The notes under the pieces were generated by a model. The model was not told where the DNA came from and searched no databases. It worked only from the letters and a program-made list of their open reading frames with translations. Shown here one piece after another: positions 11,201 through 23,925 of a DNA stretch of 64,000 bases. Numbering within the stretch: position 1 is the stretch's first letter; every line of letters starts with the position of its first letter. Source of the DNA: Talinum fruticosum (lineage: Eukaryota > Streptophyta > Magnoliopsida > Caryophyllales > Talinaceae); NCBI GenBank assembly GCA_021018815.1, contig JAITYX010000054.1, positions 1,054,001 to 1,118,000 of the forward strand. Reading direction: 5' to 3'. The translations under genes and the position numbers were made by a program.

Positions 11201-14200
11201 TCCAGACCGGCGATTCGTGCACATCCGTATTCTATTAGTACCCTGTTGAGACTTAAATCTTTGAGTAAAGTCCGTAACAAATTTCCGTTGAATATCCTCT
11301 TTATCATGGATCCATCCTCCAGATTCATCTTTAATTCTAAGTATATTCGTTTTTTCTTCCGGAAAGTACAACTACGATGAAAGAAATTAAAGTTTCTGTC
11401 ACCCTTAGTCAACCATTCTTTTCGATAAAACTTTACCCAATATTTCGATTAAACGAAGAAGTCTCTCTCTTTGTTTGATTAAGCGAGCTTACCAATGTAA
11501 TAATCTATGATTACAAGGGTCGACCAAGATTTTATCTTCCACAGATCTGTAACTGATTTGAATTCCTTTCTATCTTGTGAGAGTAGTTACAACAGACTTT
11601 GGAGGCCCATAGCTTAAGCTTGGATTTAACATTCTTGAGTTTACTAACAACTTTGTACATAAGTGTCCTCGCGGTTGCCCATTCCATTGCTGTTTGACAA
11701 TTTTATTGACTTAGGTAACTCGACCAATTATTCTCGAAATCTAAATGTTCGATAAGATTGTTGCCGAATAATAGGGCTAGAATCTAACGAGAATGTAGCT
11801 ATGGTCCGAACACAAGAATGGCCCATGAGAGACAGAGCAATTGGGGTACATATTCCGCCAATCGGATCGCACAATAGCTCTATCTAATTTTTCATAAATA
11901 AGATGTCCTTTCAAAAATTTTTCCAGGTGAATATTCCGCCAAAAGAAGGAATGGATTCACACTTGGATGCTAGAAAGAAAATTCCTCATGCGTTGAACAT
12001 TGTTGAGTGATAATTTAACACCTCCCACTTTTTCATTTAAACATTCCATTTCATTGAAATCCCCGATAATACACTAAGGTAAATTAATTAGGCAATTAAT
12101 TTCCTGTAATTGATTCCAAAAGATAGGCTTGTCAATAGCTTGAGCTGACCCATAGATCCTCGTAATAATGCATTCTTTTTGTATGCTCTTATCAAGTACA
12201 TAGAGGTGAATAAACCTCTTGTCTTTAATAATCACATTGGCTGAAATATTACAGTTATTCCGGAGAACCCACATAACCCCACAATGATTGTGAGGTAGAA
12301 CATAATCAAAATGATCGAACCCCAAGGACGATATAATTTTCTTAGTGCTTTCTTCATTAGTCGAGTTTTAGTCAAAAATAAAATATCAGGTTTAACTTTC
12401 GATTGAGAATCGAATTTCTTGTTTAACTTGGTGCTTTTTAGCACCCTGAACATTCCATGCAACAATTTTCATAATTTAAACGTTGACATTCCATAGTTCC
12501 AACTGCATATAGTGATCCGGTAAAAAACATGCAGAAAGTAAACATTATCATCTTGCAAAGTAAGATTCGGACCCCGAAAGGGTTGGCCATAACAGAGCCT
12601 TGGGAATCCCAGTATTAACTAGGACTCCTCTGGCCCAAAAAATATAAGCAAAGCAAGCAAAACCAGAAAAATATGTACACTTCACTACGAAAGGCAAAAC
12701 AAAAATAAACAAAAGATTACAAATCAAACGAGCTCCAAGCCCGGGAGAGCCATTGCACATCCGAATGAGATTGCTCCATCCTCTCAAGGTGCGCCATGGA
12801 CCGCAATTCCGTAAGAGAAAACAAAACCAAACGGTTAGAACGAAGAAGACTAGTTCAAAGTTGAGGATAACCTCAATACCAAAAAGACAAGAACCTACAA
12901 GGTTGACAAGAATCCACCAACTTTCAAATAGGAAAATCAAAAAAGGAATAGTCTCGGATAAATAGTTTATCTCATCATAAACATACAAAATACTAGGCGA
13001 CAATGCAGTATATGGCTTCCAACCCAAAAAGGGGTAACACAAAGAACCCGCGAAGCCACCATAGTAATACTGGGAGTATCGAACCAAAGCCGCCAAAGTA
13101 AATGTTGTCTAAACCCAATCTGTAGAAAAGGAGAAATCCATCATAGGAGTCGTATGCAGAAAAATGACACACAAAAAGACCTTATCGAAAGGGAATACAC
13201 AAGTGAACCATTCCCACAGCTAGAACCAATTCGGAGGAGCAATAAGATGTCTCTGCTCATCAAGGGGAGCCACCAAACCAGGAACATGGGGCAGGCCAAA
13301 GAACACAAATCACAAGCACTTCACATATCACTCTAAAAATTGGAATGATTTTGAGCAAACAAGTAAACCTAGGAAATCCAAAGATGAATATGCAGGCCAA
13401 ATAATCGAGAACGGATAAACCCAAAACTAGGCAAACCAGGTACACTCCGACTAAAGATGCAACAAGACTCACCCCAAGAAAACCAACAAAAACAAGCTTG
13501 TCCCTTAAAAACCAACCTCGCCAAGCCAAAGCTTCGATCATAGCAACCATAACCAAAGCCATAGCTCTATCCCCACTTCTTGGTAACCAAACAAGCTGGA
13601 TCACAGCACTAATCTTAACAACAAAGTCATATAAAAACCATCAAACACAACCCATCTCCAAAGAAAAGCAAAACAGCAGAAGATAGTCCACTTCCGGAGT
13701 AAGATACGAGCCTTTGTAATGGCGATCGGACAAGAATCCTTGGGACTTTCAAGTAAACCCGAAAATCCTCTCGCCCATAATATACAATCAATAATAACTA
13801 ATAACCAAAGCAGAGGCACAAGTACATCCTCCAAAATCATCACATAAGAATTCCAAAGCAAAGCAACTTTCTAAGATCATAAATATTGATATGATAACCA
13901 AAAGCTCCATACATGAAACTTACGAGACGAGCTCGTAATCCAATTCATTAAAATTTCAGAGCAACCAAACCTCATAAAGAATATTAGTCAATCTATAATA
14001 GCAACCCCGAAGTCGAATCATAATAGTAACGAAAAGATGAGATTCGAATCGGGGCAATATCATAACTAAGAAGCATGGTCAAGTCGGTCTCCCAAAGCAA
14101 TAAGTAGGAAAGCGTAAATTACAATGAATGTGAAAAATTGAACCAAGAAATATACCTGTACCGACGCCAATTAGTCGATTCAAAGAAAACGAAACTTGGA

Positions 14201-14884
14201 TGATAATCGAGTGAAATTGTGAAAGCAAAAAGAGCCTACAAGGCTCGCCACCGATAGAGTCGGCGAAGATCTTAACCGGCCATACTCCAGCAACAACATC
14301 ACAACCACGTCGGGAGACATCCTTGGTCCGAATCCAACTACATAATAGGTTAAAACAACCGTAAATCGACCCGATACTAGATTCATTCAAGATAAGGTCG
14401 TAGTCTGCGGGCATAGAAACGTAACCAAGCGAAGGGACTACGAAGGGAGATCGAAAAAGCTTCGAGTGCGGACCAGGAAAATACGTAGCGAGAAAAACCC
14501 GCAAGAGAGGCGATATGGTGGAATCGGAAACAGGATCGGGACCAATCCACACATAAACCTCCTTGGCATAGAGCACAAATCGGAGACAATTGACATCATT
14601 ATTGTGTGCTAAACTTATACCTTCATAGCGGAAGGGGAGAATCTCGGATAAAATCAACTGTTCAAAACCCACGAAGCTCCCACCGGATCCACAAGAATAG
14701 AGGGGATCCGAGAGACATTATGAGGAAGAGGGGCTGGAAAAGCAGGATAGCCGAGGGAGAGAAGAGAGAAGTCGAGTAGAGGAGGGGAAAGGAGTAGCGG
14801 CGAGAGGACCTCACAGGGTCCGGTGGTTTCTTGCGCCTAGGTTTCCAGAGCATCGGACCTTCTCTCACTAGAGGTTCTTTTTTT
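8293..14884 (-). mobile_element. L1-type LINE retrotransposon, near full length but decayed
   Basis: The element lies between two exact 18-bp target-site duplications. Its poly-A tail reads as 14 T at 8,292-8,305. On the minus strand it shows, in order, an endonuclease-like segment, reverse transcriptase, a zinc-binding RT-associated domain and RNase H. The length of 6,592 bp fits a full-length plant L1. The 5' 2.4 kb (12,490-14,884) has no recognisable ORF1: its long hydrophobic reading frames do not show the usual RNA-binding or zinc-knuckle features. Frameshifts and stops make it inactive. It sits inside the solo LTR at 7,598-17,107, so it inserted later than that LTR. Confidence 0.92.
8326..12465 (-). 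pseudogene. LINE ORF2: endonuclease / reverse transcriptase / RNase H, frameshifted
   Basis: ORF2 products nick target DNA and copy the LINE RNA into the break. Reading down the minus strand: 12,465-12,074 resembles the endonuclease/exonuclease/phosphatase fold (PDILFLTKTRL, later RFIHLYVLD). At 11,371-11,003 lies the pre-RT segment with PAKDPGPDGFGAGFFQQHW. At 11,039-10,195 lies the reverse transcriptase, with FIALIPK, HFRPIGLCN, KAYDRIEWDF, QGDPLSPYLF and the catalytic FADDSLLF at 10,381-10,404. At 9,603-9,127 lies the zf-RVT domain (WIWKMDLMPKLKLFMW, then CPLCQDYGELIDHLF). At 8,992-8,326 lies an RNase H-like domain with KINFDGS. The reading frame changes several times, for example near 10,540 and 11,010, so no full protein can be made. 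Confidence 0.9.
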
Positions 14885-14902
14885 TAAAGATTGGGTTGAA
14901 AT
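14885..14902. repeat. LINE target-site duplication, 5' side
   Basis: Exact 18-bp copy of 8,275-8,292, marking the 5' end of the LINE. Confidence 0.95.
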
Positions 14903-17112
14903 GAAGAGATAAACTTGCAAGAAGATTGGGCTCGTAAAATTAGAGATAAGATAAACCCACAAACAGGAAAAAAGGAAGTATAATACAAAACCCCATCACT
15001 TCATAGTTGACCTAATCTAATTAAAACCCTCCCTCATACACTCTCTCTCCAGCCATCTTCTTATCCTATTCCCTGTCTCCATTGCCACCACCTGTTTTCC
15101 ACCACTACAACTCCGGTCCGGCCACCCCGGTTCGACGCCACCATCAAAACCACCAACACCATCATCAAACCACCCAAGAGCATATTCCTCTTTCACTTGC
15201 CCTCCTCTCGCCTCTGCACCGCCCATTAGTGTTTGTCTCAACCATAAAAAACACCACCACGACACCACCGACAATCGCCGCCACCGCCTACTACCGCCTG
15301 TCACCGCCCAGCCACCAAACACCAGCACACCACCGGTTTTGCTCATGTCTCTGTCCCGGTTTCGCGCTGTTTTGGCCTCGGCTGCCCTCGACCTCCGGCC
15401 CGATCCGGTCTCCGCCATCTTCCGTTGTCGCCGCTCATTGCCATCGGCCGCGTCCTCCGATCTTCAATCCCGCAACCTTCAATCACCATCCTCAACCACC
15501 CCGAAACCCCTCTTAAATTAACCCCCTTCACCTTATTTCTCGGGGTAAAATTTTCAGATTTACTTCTTGTTAATCTAAGTACTTAGGTTGTAAATAGTTA
15601 TTCTTTTCTTGTATTATGTAAAGGAAATTAGAGATTAAAGTTTGATGATATTATGTGGATATGTAATTGATTCATGGAGTTTAGGAAAATTTGGGTGATA
15701 TTTGATACATACTTGGATGTATTGAAATTGAAAGAAATTTGTGGTGAAATCTTTGTATAAATGGTAATCATATGTTGTAAATTATTTGGATTGATTTTTG
15801 TAGTTATTTGATTTAATGGTAATTTTAAAAGGGGTTGAGAATAGTATATGGTAAGACATTTGGAAAATAGGATCATCGAGTTATATGAGATTATTACGCA
15901 AGAAAATGGACATTTTTCTTATAAGTTAACTTATGGTGTTATGAATTAGAATAGGTTAGATTTAGAGGGATAAATACATAAAGATATATGCAATTAATAA
16001 TAATACTCAAAGGTTTTAATAAAAGTATACACCTCTTTTACATTATTTTTAAAGCAAAACGTTATATTGTTTATAATAAACTCTTTTTAAGAGAAAAATA
16101 AGAGTATTTGTTATATATGTATGTATTCTCACAAAATAAGATAAATGAATTTCAAAAATAGGTATAGCGCTAATATTATTTGTAATAGAAATTAACATTA
16201 TTTAAAATAGCATTGAAATTATTAATGAAATTTTTATCTTCGAAATCTCTATTTAAGGTCATCAAGCGTTGTGCGTTCATCCGGATTCCGCCAAAAAGGA
16301 AGGAAGAACATCAACTCAAGGTACGTTTATTGATCGTGTCTTTCAATATTTCAATTATAAACCAAAGCCGGGTATGGCTTATTTCAATTACAAAGAATTA
16401 CTTGCAAATAATATTTACCATCATTAATATGGACCCACCCCATCAAGTACCATTATTTGGTACGGCTCAATATTCAGGTTGGTCACACCGTACATGTTGG
16501 CCGCCTTCAATCGGACTATCCGATCGGTTTGGGTGTGTGCACATGGGTTTAGGGGAAACCCGATTATTGTAAGAGATCCACTCAAATAATAAATGAGCAA
16601 TTGGTTTAAATTATGCTCTCCCCTCATTTACAAATAAATTGAAATGCATGCGCTCAACTCAACTATTTAATAACTTTTATTTTACAGACATGATAGTGGT
16701 TGAGTTTTGACTCACATTTCGAAAATATTTTTTCTTGTTTTGCTTTAGGTAAGAATATTGAAGATGGCAAGTCGTAGAAGAGTTTTGTCCGAGATTTAAG
16801 AACTCGACTCGCAGATGATGACCTTTTGGATAATAGTGAGCGAGTGTCGTCTGTTTGAGGTTATCGAATACTTGGGTCACCATGTACTCGTTGTTCGATT
16901 TTGCACATACTATAGTTTCTTTTCCTTATTGACGGTTAAGATAATGTAATTAACGTTAAATAGTTTTGTATCTCGACTCACAATAGCCTTGCCCTTCCAG
17001 CTCATAAGGGCAGCGGTAACAACTCCTAACTCTATTTTCGCTACGTTAATCACTCGGTTAGTGGCTTATTTAAACTAAACTAGTGATTATGGGTTGAGGG
17101 TGTTACATCTAA

Positions 17113-18190
17113 GTCCCTTAGAAATGAAACCGTTGCGAAGATAGACATTGGGCATCGGTTCTTGGCTCAAAAGTAATCCAACCCACTTGTTGTGACCGAA
17201 AGTTATGGTGGAAACAACGATTAGACTCACAGTTCAAGTTTACCGAAATGGAAACAAACAACCCCGACATAGTGTCCGAGCTATCCTAAAAATGTGGCTT
17301 TTACGTCTCGCTGGCATTTTAACGGTAAGAAGCCGGTTGTTCTAGCTTTTCAAAATGAGATTAAACAACTTTAATAAACCCGCAAAAAAAATCAAAGTGG
17401 TGCTCAAAGTATAAAAATACTTTGGTCTAAGATTAGTTAAGGATATAAATTAATTCAAATAATTAAACACCCGAATATCCTTATACTAATTAAATAGAAT
17501 TTTCTGAGTCTAATATTCAATATGTTTCAATTCCATTTTTGTATATCTTTAGGTGATAAAAGATTTACAAAATATATAGACCCAATTCATCAATTGTTGT
17601 AGAACAAATGTTAAAATAAATATGGCTTAAGTTAGAATTAACATAGTAATTTAGATTCAACTTTTGCAATGAGCTAGTTGACTTAACATATTGAGCACAA
17701 GAAATTGTTTAGGCAAGATGCCTGTCTAAGTTGAATCGAGTGGGTTAGAAACCCAAAAATAAGTGTTCACTCAATAATAGCTTTCCGAGTGGGTCAAATA
17801 GAGATGAAAACTTAAAGATGGACTTTCCAAAGTATGTGAATGGCTTGAGTTCAAAACTATGAAGAGTGATAAAGTCATACATGAGTCTTTAATCTCTTCC
17901 TTTTTTATGAAAGGCATTCAACACTTAGAAATATGAGTTAGAAACATAGAATATTAATTTTTCAAATCACAAGTAGTGTTAAATATCGGAGATATGTAAT
18001 AACTATTTGAGTTGTCTAAGTTGCCATGATATTTACAATGATCATATATGTCCGAGTTAAAGAAAATTATCGGAATCGAGCAAAACAAGTAAACACTCGG
18101 ATTAAATCATGCTATTAGGTAAAGTATTAGAGCAATAATAGAGAAAAATATCATTGAAACAAAGAAATGTTGAGAGTTTTGCATCGGATT
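17113..18190. other. AT-rich retrotransposon-like sequence, right flank of the solo LTR
   Basis: No gene was recognised. With the solo LTR removed this joins 6,641-7,597, and the two together could be one copia-type LTR of about 1.7 kb. A pyrimidine-rich stretch (CACTCCCCTCAACC at about 18,236) could be the reverse complement of a polypurine tract for an element running to the right. Confidence 0.35.
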
Positions 18191-18193
18191 ATA

Positions 18194-19910
18194 TTAAGCG
18201 GGAGCATACAACAACAGAAAATAAAAAATTAAAGTCACTCCCCTCAACCGTACAACTATCTCTCCTCCTATGCATTTCATCAAAAAATGACCACTTGGGT
18301 AGGAAAAAATAGAATGTTGGACAAAAAAATGGAATAGAATTAAGATGGGGGTGGAGTCGTTCGATGGAGAAGGATGACCAAGGTGCCTTGTGCTCGTGCC
18401 GATACTATTGAGATGAAGCAACTAGTTGCATAGTTGGCGGCAGTGGAAGAGGAGGCGAGTGTTGCCAATTTGATCAATCCGAGTTTGATTGGACTGTTCG
18501 TCGAACAAGGGGTCGTTCTTCTTTTTCTTCCTCATCTAAGCCCTCACCTTGATCAGCCGATTGGGTTGTGAAGGTGACTGGGCTTGAGATTGGCCGACAT
18601 TCCCAACTTCCTCGAAGCCGATTCCGTATGCTCGAAGAAATGATTTCAGCCTTCTTTTTCTCTTTGGCCTTCTCCTTCTCCTTCTCCTTCTCCTTCTTCG
18701 TCTCGCTCAAAAGAGGAGGATGAGTCCGAAGACGAGTCCGACTTTGACTTTGAGTCCTTTGCAAGCTTTGATCGACGCTCTTGGAGGCAACCGATTTGCT
18801 CCTACGCCTTCCGATGACCTCTTGAAGCTCATTGATTAGTGTCCGACTCGATCGATCCGGTTCCGAGTCGTGTTACGAAGTTGTGTTAGAATAGGCATGA
18901 AAGCTTGGAAGGAACCAAAAGTTGATCTGTAACTCTTTGGCCGGAGCCGCAAATTGAGAAGCCACCTTATGAAGAAGTTTAATAAAAGGGACCGTCCGAT
19001 GTGAAGGACTAGCGGTTAATAGAAGAGGATCTTATGTATTCTTCTTGGATGGAGACGGAGGAGGAGGTACCTCGGAAGAATAAATCCGGACACCGAGTTC
19101 GTACCCAAGGTTCAAAAACTCATTTCTTCCAATAGAAATGGCAAGCTCTAGAAATTTTGTGGTATCATTGGGAAGGGGAACTTTGAAGTGAGCAAAGATT
19201 TTGGAGAGAAGTGCTCCAAAAGGTAAAGGGCACTTCTTCGATCCAAAAGAACAAAAATGATTTTCTCAATGATGAAAGGGAAGAGCTCAACCTTATACCC
19301 TTCAAGAATATCAAATAAAATTTTAAGAACCTTGCTATTGGGGTTCTCTTTGCATGGAAAGAATAAGAACACTATTCTTAATAGAAAGAAATACGTAAGT
19401 CTAGCCTCAAACTTCGGTTGAGTAACGAGAAAATTTTGTGAGATTTAGGAGAGGCTCGTGCATACTTAACAAAGAATTCATCCGCCATTTCAAGAAAAGG
19501 AATGGGATTGATGTCCAAAAATAAACCCCGAATGTCAAAGAGTTTGTGAAAGAGGGGAAGATTGATCGTGATTCCGTTGTCTTCGATAGTTGAATAAATG
19601 ACATTGTCCTTAGAAGACATGTTCGAGATGGAATTCCGAGACTAACTTAGGGTAGATTTAGTCACAGAAACAAATATAATTAAAATACCTGTCTTGATGA
19701 GGGGCTGATCCAAGAGAGCTTGGTTGAAAGGAAAAAATTTTTTCCAAGAAATAATGTTGAGCGACGACCGAGTGTTTGGGATAGTCAAAAGATTTGGCTT
19801 TGTCCTTCGAGGTATCCTTTTGAGGATCGTCAGATTACGCGACACGAGTTCTTGCCTTCTTGGTGGCAAAACCTCCTTCAGCAACATTCCTTCTTTTTAC
19901 ATGTTGTGAG
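18194..19910 (-). pseudogene. Decayed transposon-associated ORF (plant mobile-element gag-like protein)
   Basis: The minus strand codes, with several frame breaks, for a protein starting near 19,900 with a basic N-terminus. It continues through a segment with NLPLFHKLFDIRG (19,600-19,500), then LPFGALLSKIFAHFKVPLP near 19,215-19,150, and ends in a Lys/Glu-rich and Ser/Arg-rich region (18,764-18,474). The LPxGxLLxxIFxHFxVPL motif recalls the putative plant transposon protein family often found in non-autonomous LTR elements. That assignment is from memory of the family and is not certain. Stops and frameshifts are present, so it is not functional. A TATA box and a pyrimidine-rich leader lie just upstream at 20,086-20,094 and below. 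Confidence 0.5.
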
Positions 19911-20085
19911 AGCAGAAAGTTGAAAGACGAAGAGAGATAGATATTTGAACGAAAAAGAAAGAGTAAGAGAGTCAGAGAGTAGGAGTCTGAGTCTGAAAGT
20001 GTCTAAGAGAGAGAGAATTCTGAGTTAGAGAATTGTGAGTGAGAGATTAAGAATAGCAAAATGAAAGAATGAGGTTGAACAAGAG

Positions 20086-20094
20086 CTATTTATA
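20086..20094 (-). promoter_or_regulatory. TATA box of the minus-strand transposon unit
   Basis: Read on the minus strand the sequence is TATAAATAG. It is followed by about 160 bases of CT-rich leader before the first codons of the decayed ORF. This is the layout of an LTR promoter or of a short-leader gene. Confidence 0.5.
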
Positions 20095-20984
20095 GACAAA
20101 GGCTCTGATGGAAGCAAACCCTGAACTGAGCCAGTTTCCAGAGTAACTAGTAGTTGAACCTTTTGTCATTCCAGCGTCCTTCCAACGGTTATCTTGGAGA
20201 GATTTTTGGGAGTATGGGATTTGTCAAACCATAGAGATGGACCATATTAAAATTAAGTCACGAATGCAAGTTGAAGGCGTAGTACCAGAGATTAACTCAA
20301 AACAAATTAACCTAAAATAACCTAAACTAAACTAACCCTAACTCAAAATAAATTAAACTAAACATTAACTCAAAACAAACCAGATTAACATCCCATAATC
20401 AGAAATCAGAGGATCAACTTTTGATAATAGTAAATACCAGCAAGCGAAAGGCAATTATAATTAAATCAGGACCAACAAACCAGATTTAAAAGTGCAAAAG
20501 TTACGAAATTATACCATTACAATTGAATGTTCTTAATGCAATTCCAAAAATTCATAGTCCAACTTCAAATAATTGAATGCCTAGATTCAGCAAAACAACA
20601 ATCCAAAATCGTACCCAAATTCGTAGAAATGCCAAAATCGAAATTCAAAAGCCTAAAAATTGAGATTCAACAACTGGAAACTAAAATATGTGAACTAAGT
20701 ACTGAATTTTTGAGAAACTAAACCTAAAATACGAAAGTGAAAACGAAAAATTTGAAGAAAAACTAAACCTACACTTGAGCTTGTGGCTTCCGGCCTATGA
20801 CGCCATCGCCATCGCTCCCCTTCTTTGTGTCTGCTCTGTCGCGCTTTTAAATACTCATTCTAGCCCTCGCTCGCTGATGTCCTACTCGTGCTCTAGTTGG
20901 GGATAGAGCCCCAGTAGAAGGCTAAAGGTAGAGGTTGAGATGGAATCGGTTTCTGGGCAGTGTGGAGATGAGGAAGAGGGAGAT
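20095..20984. other. Sequence between decayed ORF promoter and gypsy direct repeat
   Basis: The part near the TATA box (20,095-20,280) is probably U3-like promoter sequence read on the minus strand. The rest is AT-rich and then CT-rich with no gene. The 64-codon plus-strand reading frame at 20,527-20,721 has no recognised domain. Confidence 0.4.
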
Positions 20985-21573
20985 GAAAAGAGTTTGAGAG
21001 GCGTGAAGCACTAGGATGTCTGTGAAGGGCCAAGAGGAAAGATCAAGGGTGTTAGGGTTTCTACGTATGAGCTGGTGGAGTCAAACCGAGGAAGAAGAGA
21101 TAGAGATGGATTCTTGGTTTGATGAAGGGCCGAGAGGACGAGAAGGGAGATAAAGTTTGGGGTTTTGTGGGTTGGGCGAGTTTCGGCCAGAGAGAGAAGA
21201 GCTGGTAGAGTTTCGGGTGTGAGTAGAGAGGAAAAGGAAATGTGTGAGGGTTTTGAACCTAGGTTTTCTGGGGGTAGAAGGGCCGAAGGTAGAACAAGTG
21301 CGGGGGAGGGGGCAATGGAACAAACGTGGTTTTGAGGGGGAAAAAGGGCTCATGTGCTCGGCGTATGCGGGGATGAGAGAAGAGAATTTGGGCTTGGTTC
21401 GGCCCAGCTCCAGATGGACGACCCAATTTTTCAATTTTCCGTCCTTATTTTTCATATTTTTCCACACTTCCTAGGAAAATAAAAAAATTAAACTAAAAAT
21501 CCTAATTTAATAATTATTATGAATAAAATAAGATGTAAAAGGGTATAAAAATATCATAATTTTGGACTCAACA
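20985..21573 (-). repeat. LTR-like direct repeat, left copy (3' LTR on minus strand)
   Basis: Matches 25,167-25,744 in the same orientation along its length, with scattered differences and small indels. On the minus strand it begins TGTTGAGTCC. A polypurine tract (GTGTGGGGGTATT on the minus strand) sits immediately inside at 21,573-21,590, as expected for a 3' LTR. The leftmost boundary is set by loss of similarity and could be off. Confidence 0.7.
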
Positions 21574-23925
21574 AATACCCCCACACCTAGATTTTGCTTG
21601 CTCTCGAGTAAATTAAAAACTAGAAAAAGAAAATAATAAAATCCTAACTCAGCTTCATAGGAATCACAATTGCATTTAGCGTATGCAAGCAAGCCCTTTA
21701 AACCCCTTGGTTGCCGAAGTGGACGAGTAAGATCTCGTGAGGGTTTATAACAAATGCATCCACAAAATCTGGGGACGAAAAGAAAGGTAAATGGAGAAAG
21801 AAAAATGAAAATATTTTTACAAAAATATTTACAATAGGGAGAACATATACACATCCCCGTCAAAAATATCACCTTTGATACTCGGTTATCAACTTGTATA
21901 CAGGTATATTATATATATCAAACCTCTCATCTTCTTTTAACGACAACTATACATTAATATTTTCACCTCTTTGTTCCATTAAAAATAATGAATCTAGCCT
22001 AGTCCGTGATGTGCAAGTGTACCATTGCTCCCTTTAGGCTTATACAACCGACTCAATCCACTTGCCTATTACTTTATTTTCACTTTATTTGGGAAGCAAG
22101 TCTTGGCCATTAGTAACTATTGTCTCAAAGGGTAGCACCCAATAGCGCATGCCTTAAAGGGTTCTTGTCATTCCGATTTTATTTTTCTTTTTATTTATTT
22201 TTTATTTTTCTTCTTTTTTAAAATTTTTTTCAATGTAAAATAGAACATGAAGTTTATTTTTTACAAAAGACAAGTGGGTGAATCAATTAATAACATCCTC
22301 GGATCTAAGAGCAAATGACTTTTATAAAGGTAGGTGCGGATTTTATAAATTCTCATTGTTTGCCAAGGTTAGAAAAAAAATGATGTTAAAATTGTCACAT
22401 TAAGAGGTAAATGTCATCGTGTATATTTCACTTTTTACAACCTAATAACTACATCCCAATGGTTCAACAATTAATCGGAATATATACAGTACCTCCCAAA
22501 ATAAAAGAATTTTTTTGGATTTTTTCTTTTCAAAAAGAAAGATTTTCCCACCCCCACACCTAAACTTTACAATGTCCTCATTGGAAGTGAGAAGAATCTC
22601 AAAGGAAAACAAAACTAAAAAGAAAACAAATATTTACAAAACGAAACGACAACTTAAAAACAAATAAAGAAAATGACATGACTCAAAAAGGAAAAAGAGA
22701 ATAAAGCATTAAGTATGTACAAAAGAAAATAAAATAAAAGGAGAATAGAGAAGGGAGGAACGATTATACCGAGGTTAGGTGTTGGGTACACCTAAGCTAA
22801 AACCTCTTGAAATCGGTTCAAATGGAGGCTCATGGAGCATCAGCCACTCCATATCAACTCAGGCTGCATTCTCAATTTAAATCTCGTCAAAGCACGTACC
22901 AATTTATCGAATTTGCAAGAATAACTCTCAGTGAAATAAAGGTAACAAAAACTAGAGAGTTGGTGCCAAAAAGAGTACAACCATAATATTAATGCAACAA
23001 CATTAAGAGTTCTGTTTCAAGTTGTCAAATTGTGAACTAACATCATCAGGTACAAAGGTTCGGTACTCATACAACATGGACTTAGAAAGTTCAAATCGAT
23101 GGTTAGTCATAATGTGGTCAACGTAAAAGGACTTAGAATGAACTAAGAAATTATCATGGTCAATGTGCTCAAAACAAACATCCTTTTCTATTAAAATCTT
23201 TGATTTAATAAGTATATCATGCTCATGATCACAACTAACATGCATTTCGAGTTCATGAACCCGTTCAACAAGTAGGAGAGGAAGAATCTATAGAAGGTGA
23301 AGGTTCTACTATATCAGTAGTATCTTTATTCTTAGTTTCCCATATTTCGAAAAATGAACAATAAGAGTCCTTGGAAGAACACCATCGGTAGTGTCCTTAG
23401 AAGTACTTGGATGATCTAGTCTCTTGCGGAGATGAGTGGCAAGATGACTTTCGGACCAAACTCGTAAGGATATAACCCTTGGTAACTCACATTATCATTC
23501 ACATATGACTCCCCGTAAGAAGAAGGGTCAATGCTCTTAAAGTTCACCTTCGAATGACTCAAAAATTCTTTTAAGTTGGTTCAACTCGATCAATCATAGT
23601 CTTAAGAATTTTCTCCATGTTATTATAACTTTTATTAACATCGAGTGTAACCAGGAGAAGGTTGGTCCGAGTAATGGGAGGTGGTGGTCTAAATACATTG
23701 GGCACAACTAGATAAGTTGGTCTCTGGTAGGATCTAGAATGAAACAACATGGGTTAGGACATGTTTTGACTTACAATATTAGGTCTATTACTCCAAGAAA
23801 AATTAGGGTGATGTTTCAACCCTTCATTAAAGGTAGGATAATAAGGGTCAAACTTAGATCTTTGAAATGTAACATTCACTTGCACTTGCTCTTTGGCCTG
23901 TGTGCCAAGTAAGGGCAAGTATTAA

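Larger units (their letters stand above)
7598..17107 (+). mobile_element. Ty3/gypsy-type solo LTR (~2.9 kb), split by a LINE
   Basis: The element begins TGTAACAACTCGTCCC and ends TTGAGGGTGTTACA. Identical 5-bp duplications TCTAA flank it at 7,593-7,597 and 17,108-17,112. Subtracting the LINE and its duplicated target (8,293-14,902) leaves about 2.9 kb with no gag or pol, so this is a solo LTR left by recombination between two LTRs. The end sequences and length resemble Del/Tekay-type elements. It contains an (AT)n run at 7,694-7,772 and a CT- and GC-rich leader-like block at 15,000-15,530 whose Pro/His-rich reading frames are not genes. Confidence 0.85.

Noticed and set aside
15082..15516. 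144-codon Pro/His-rich open frame on the plus strand and overlapping frames on both strands
   Set aside because: It lies in the CT- and GC-rich leader of a solo LTR; composition alone explains the open frames and no domain is visible.
20684..20690. AAATA followed by TG as a possible left border and TSD for the gypsy-like unit (AAATA also follows 25,744)
   Set aside because: The extra 300 bases to the left have no match beside the right repeat, and such a short AT-rich word occurs often by chance.
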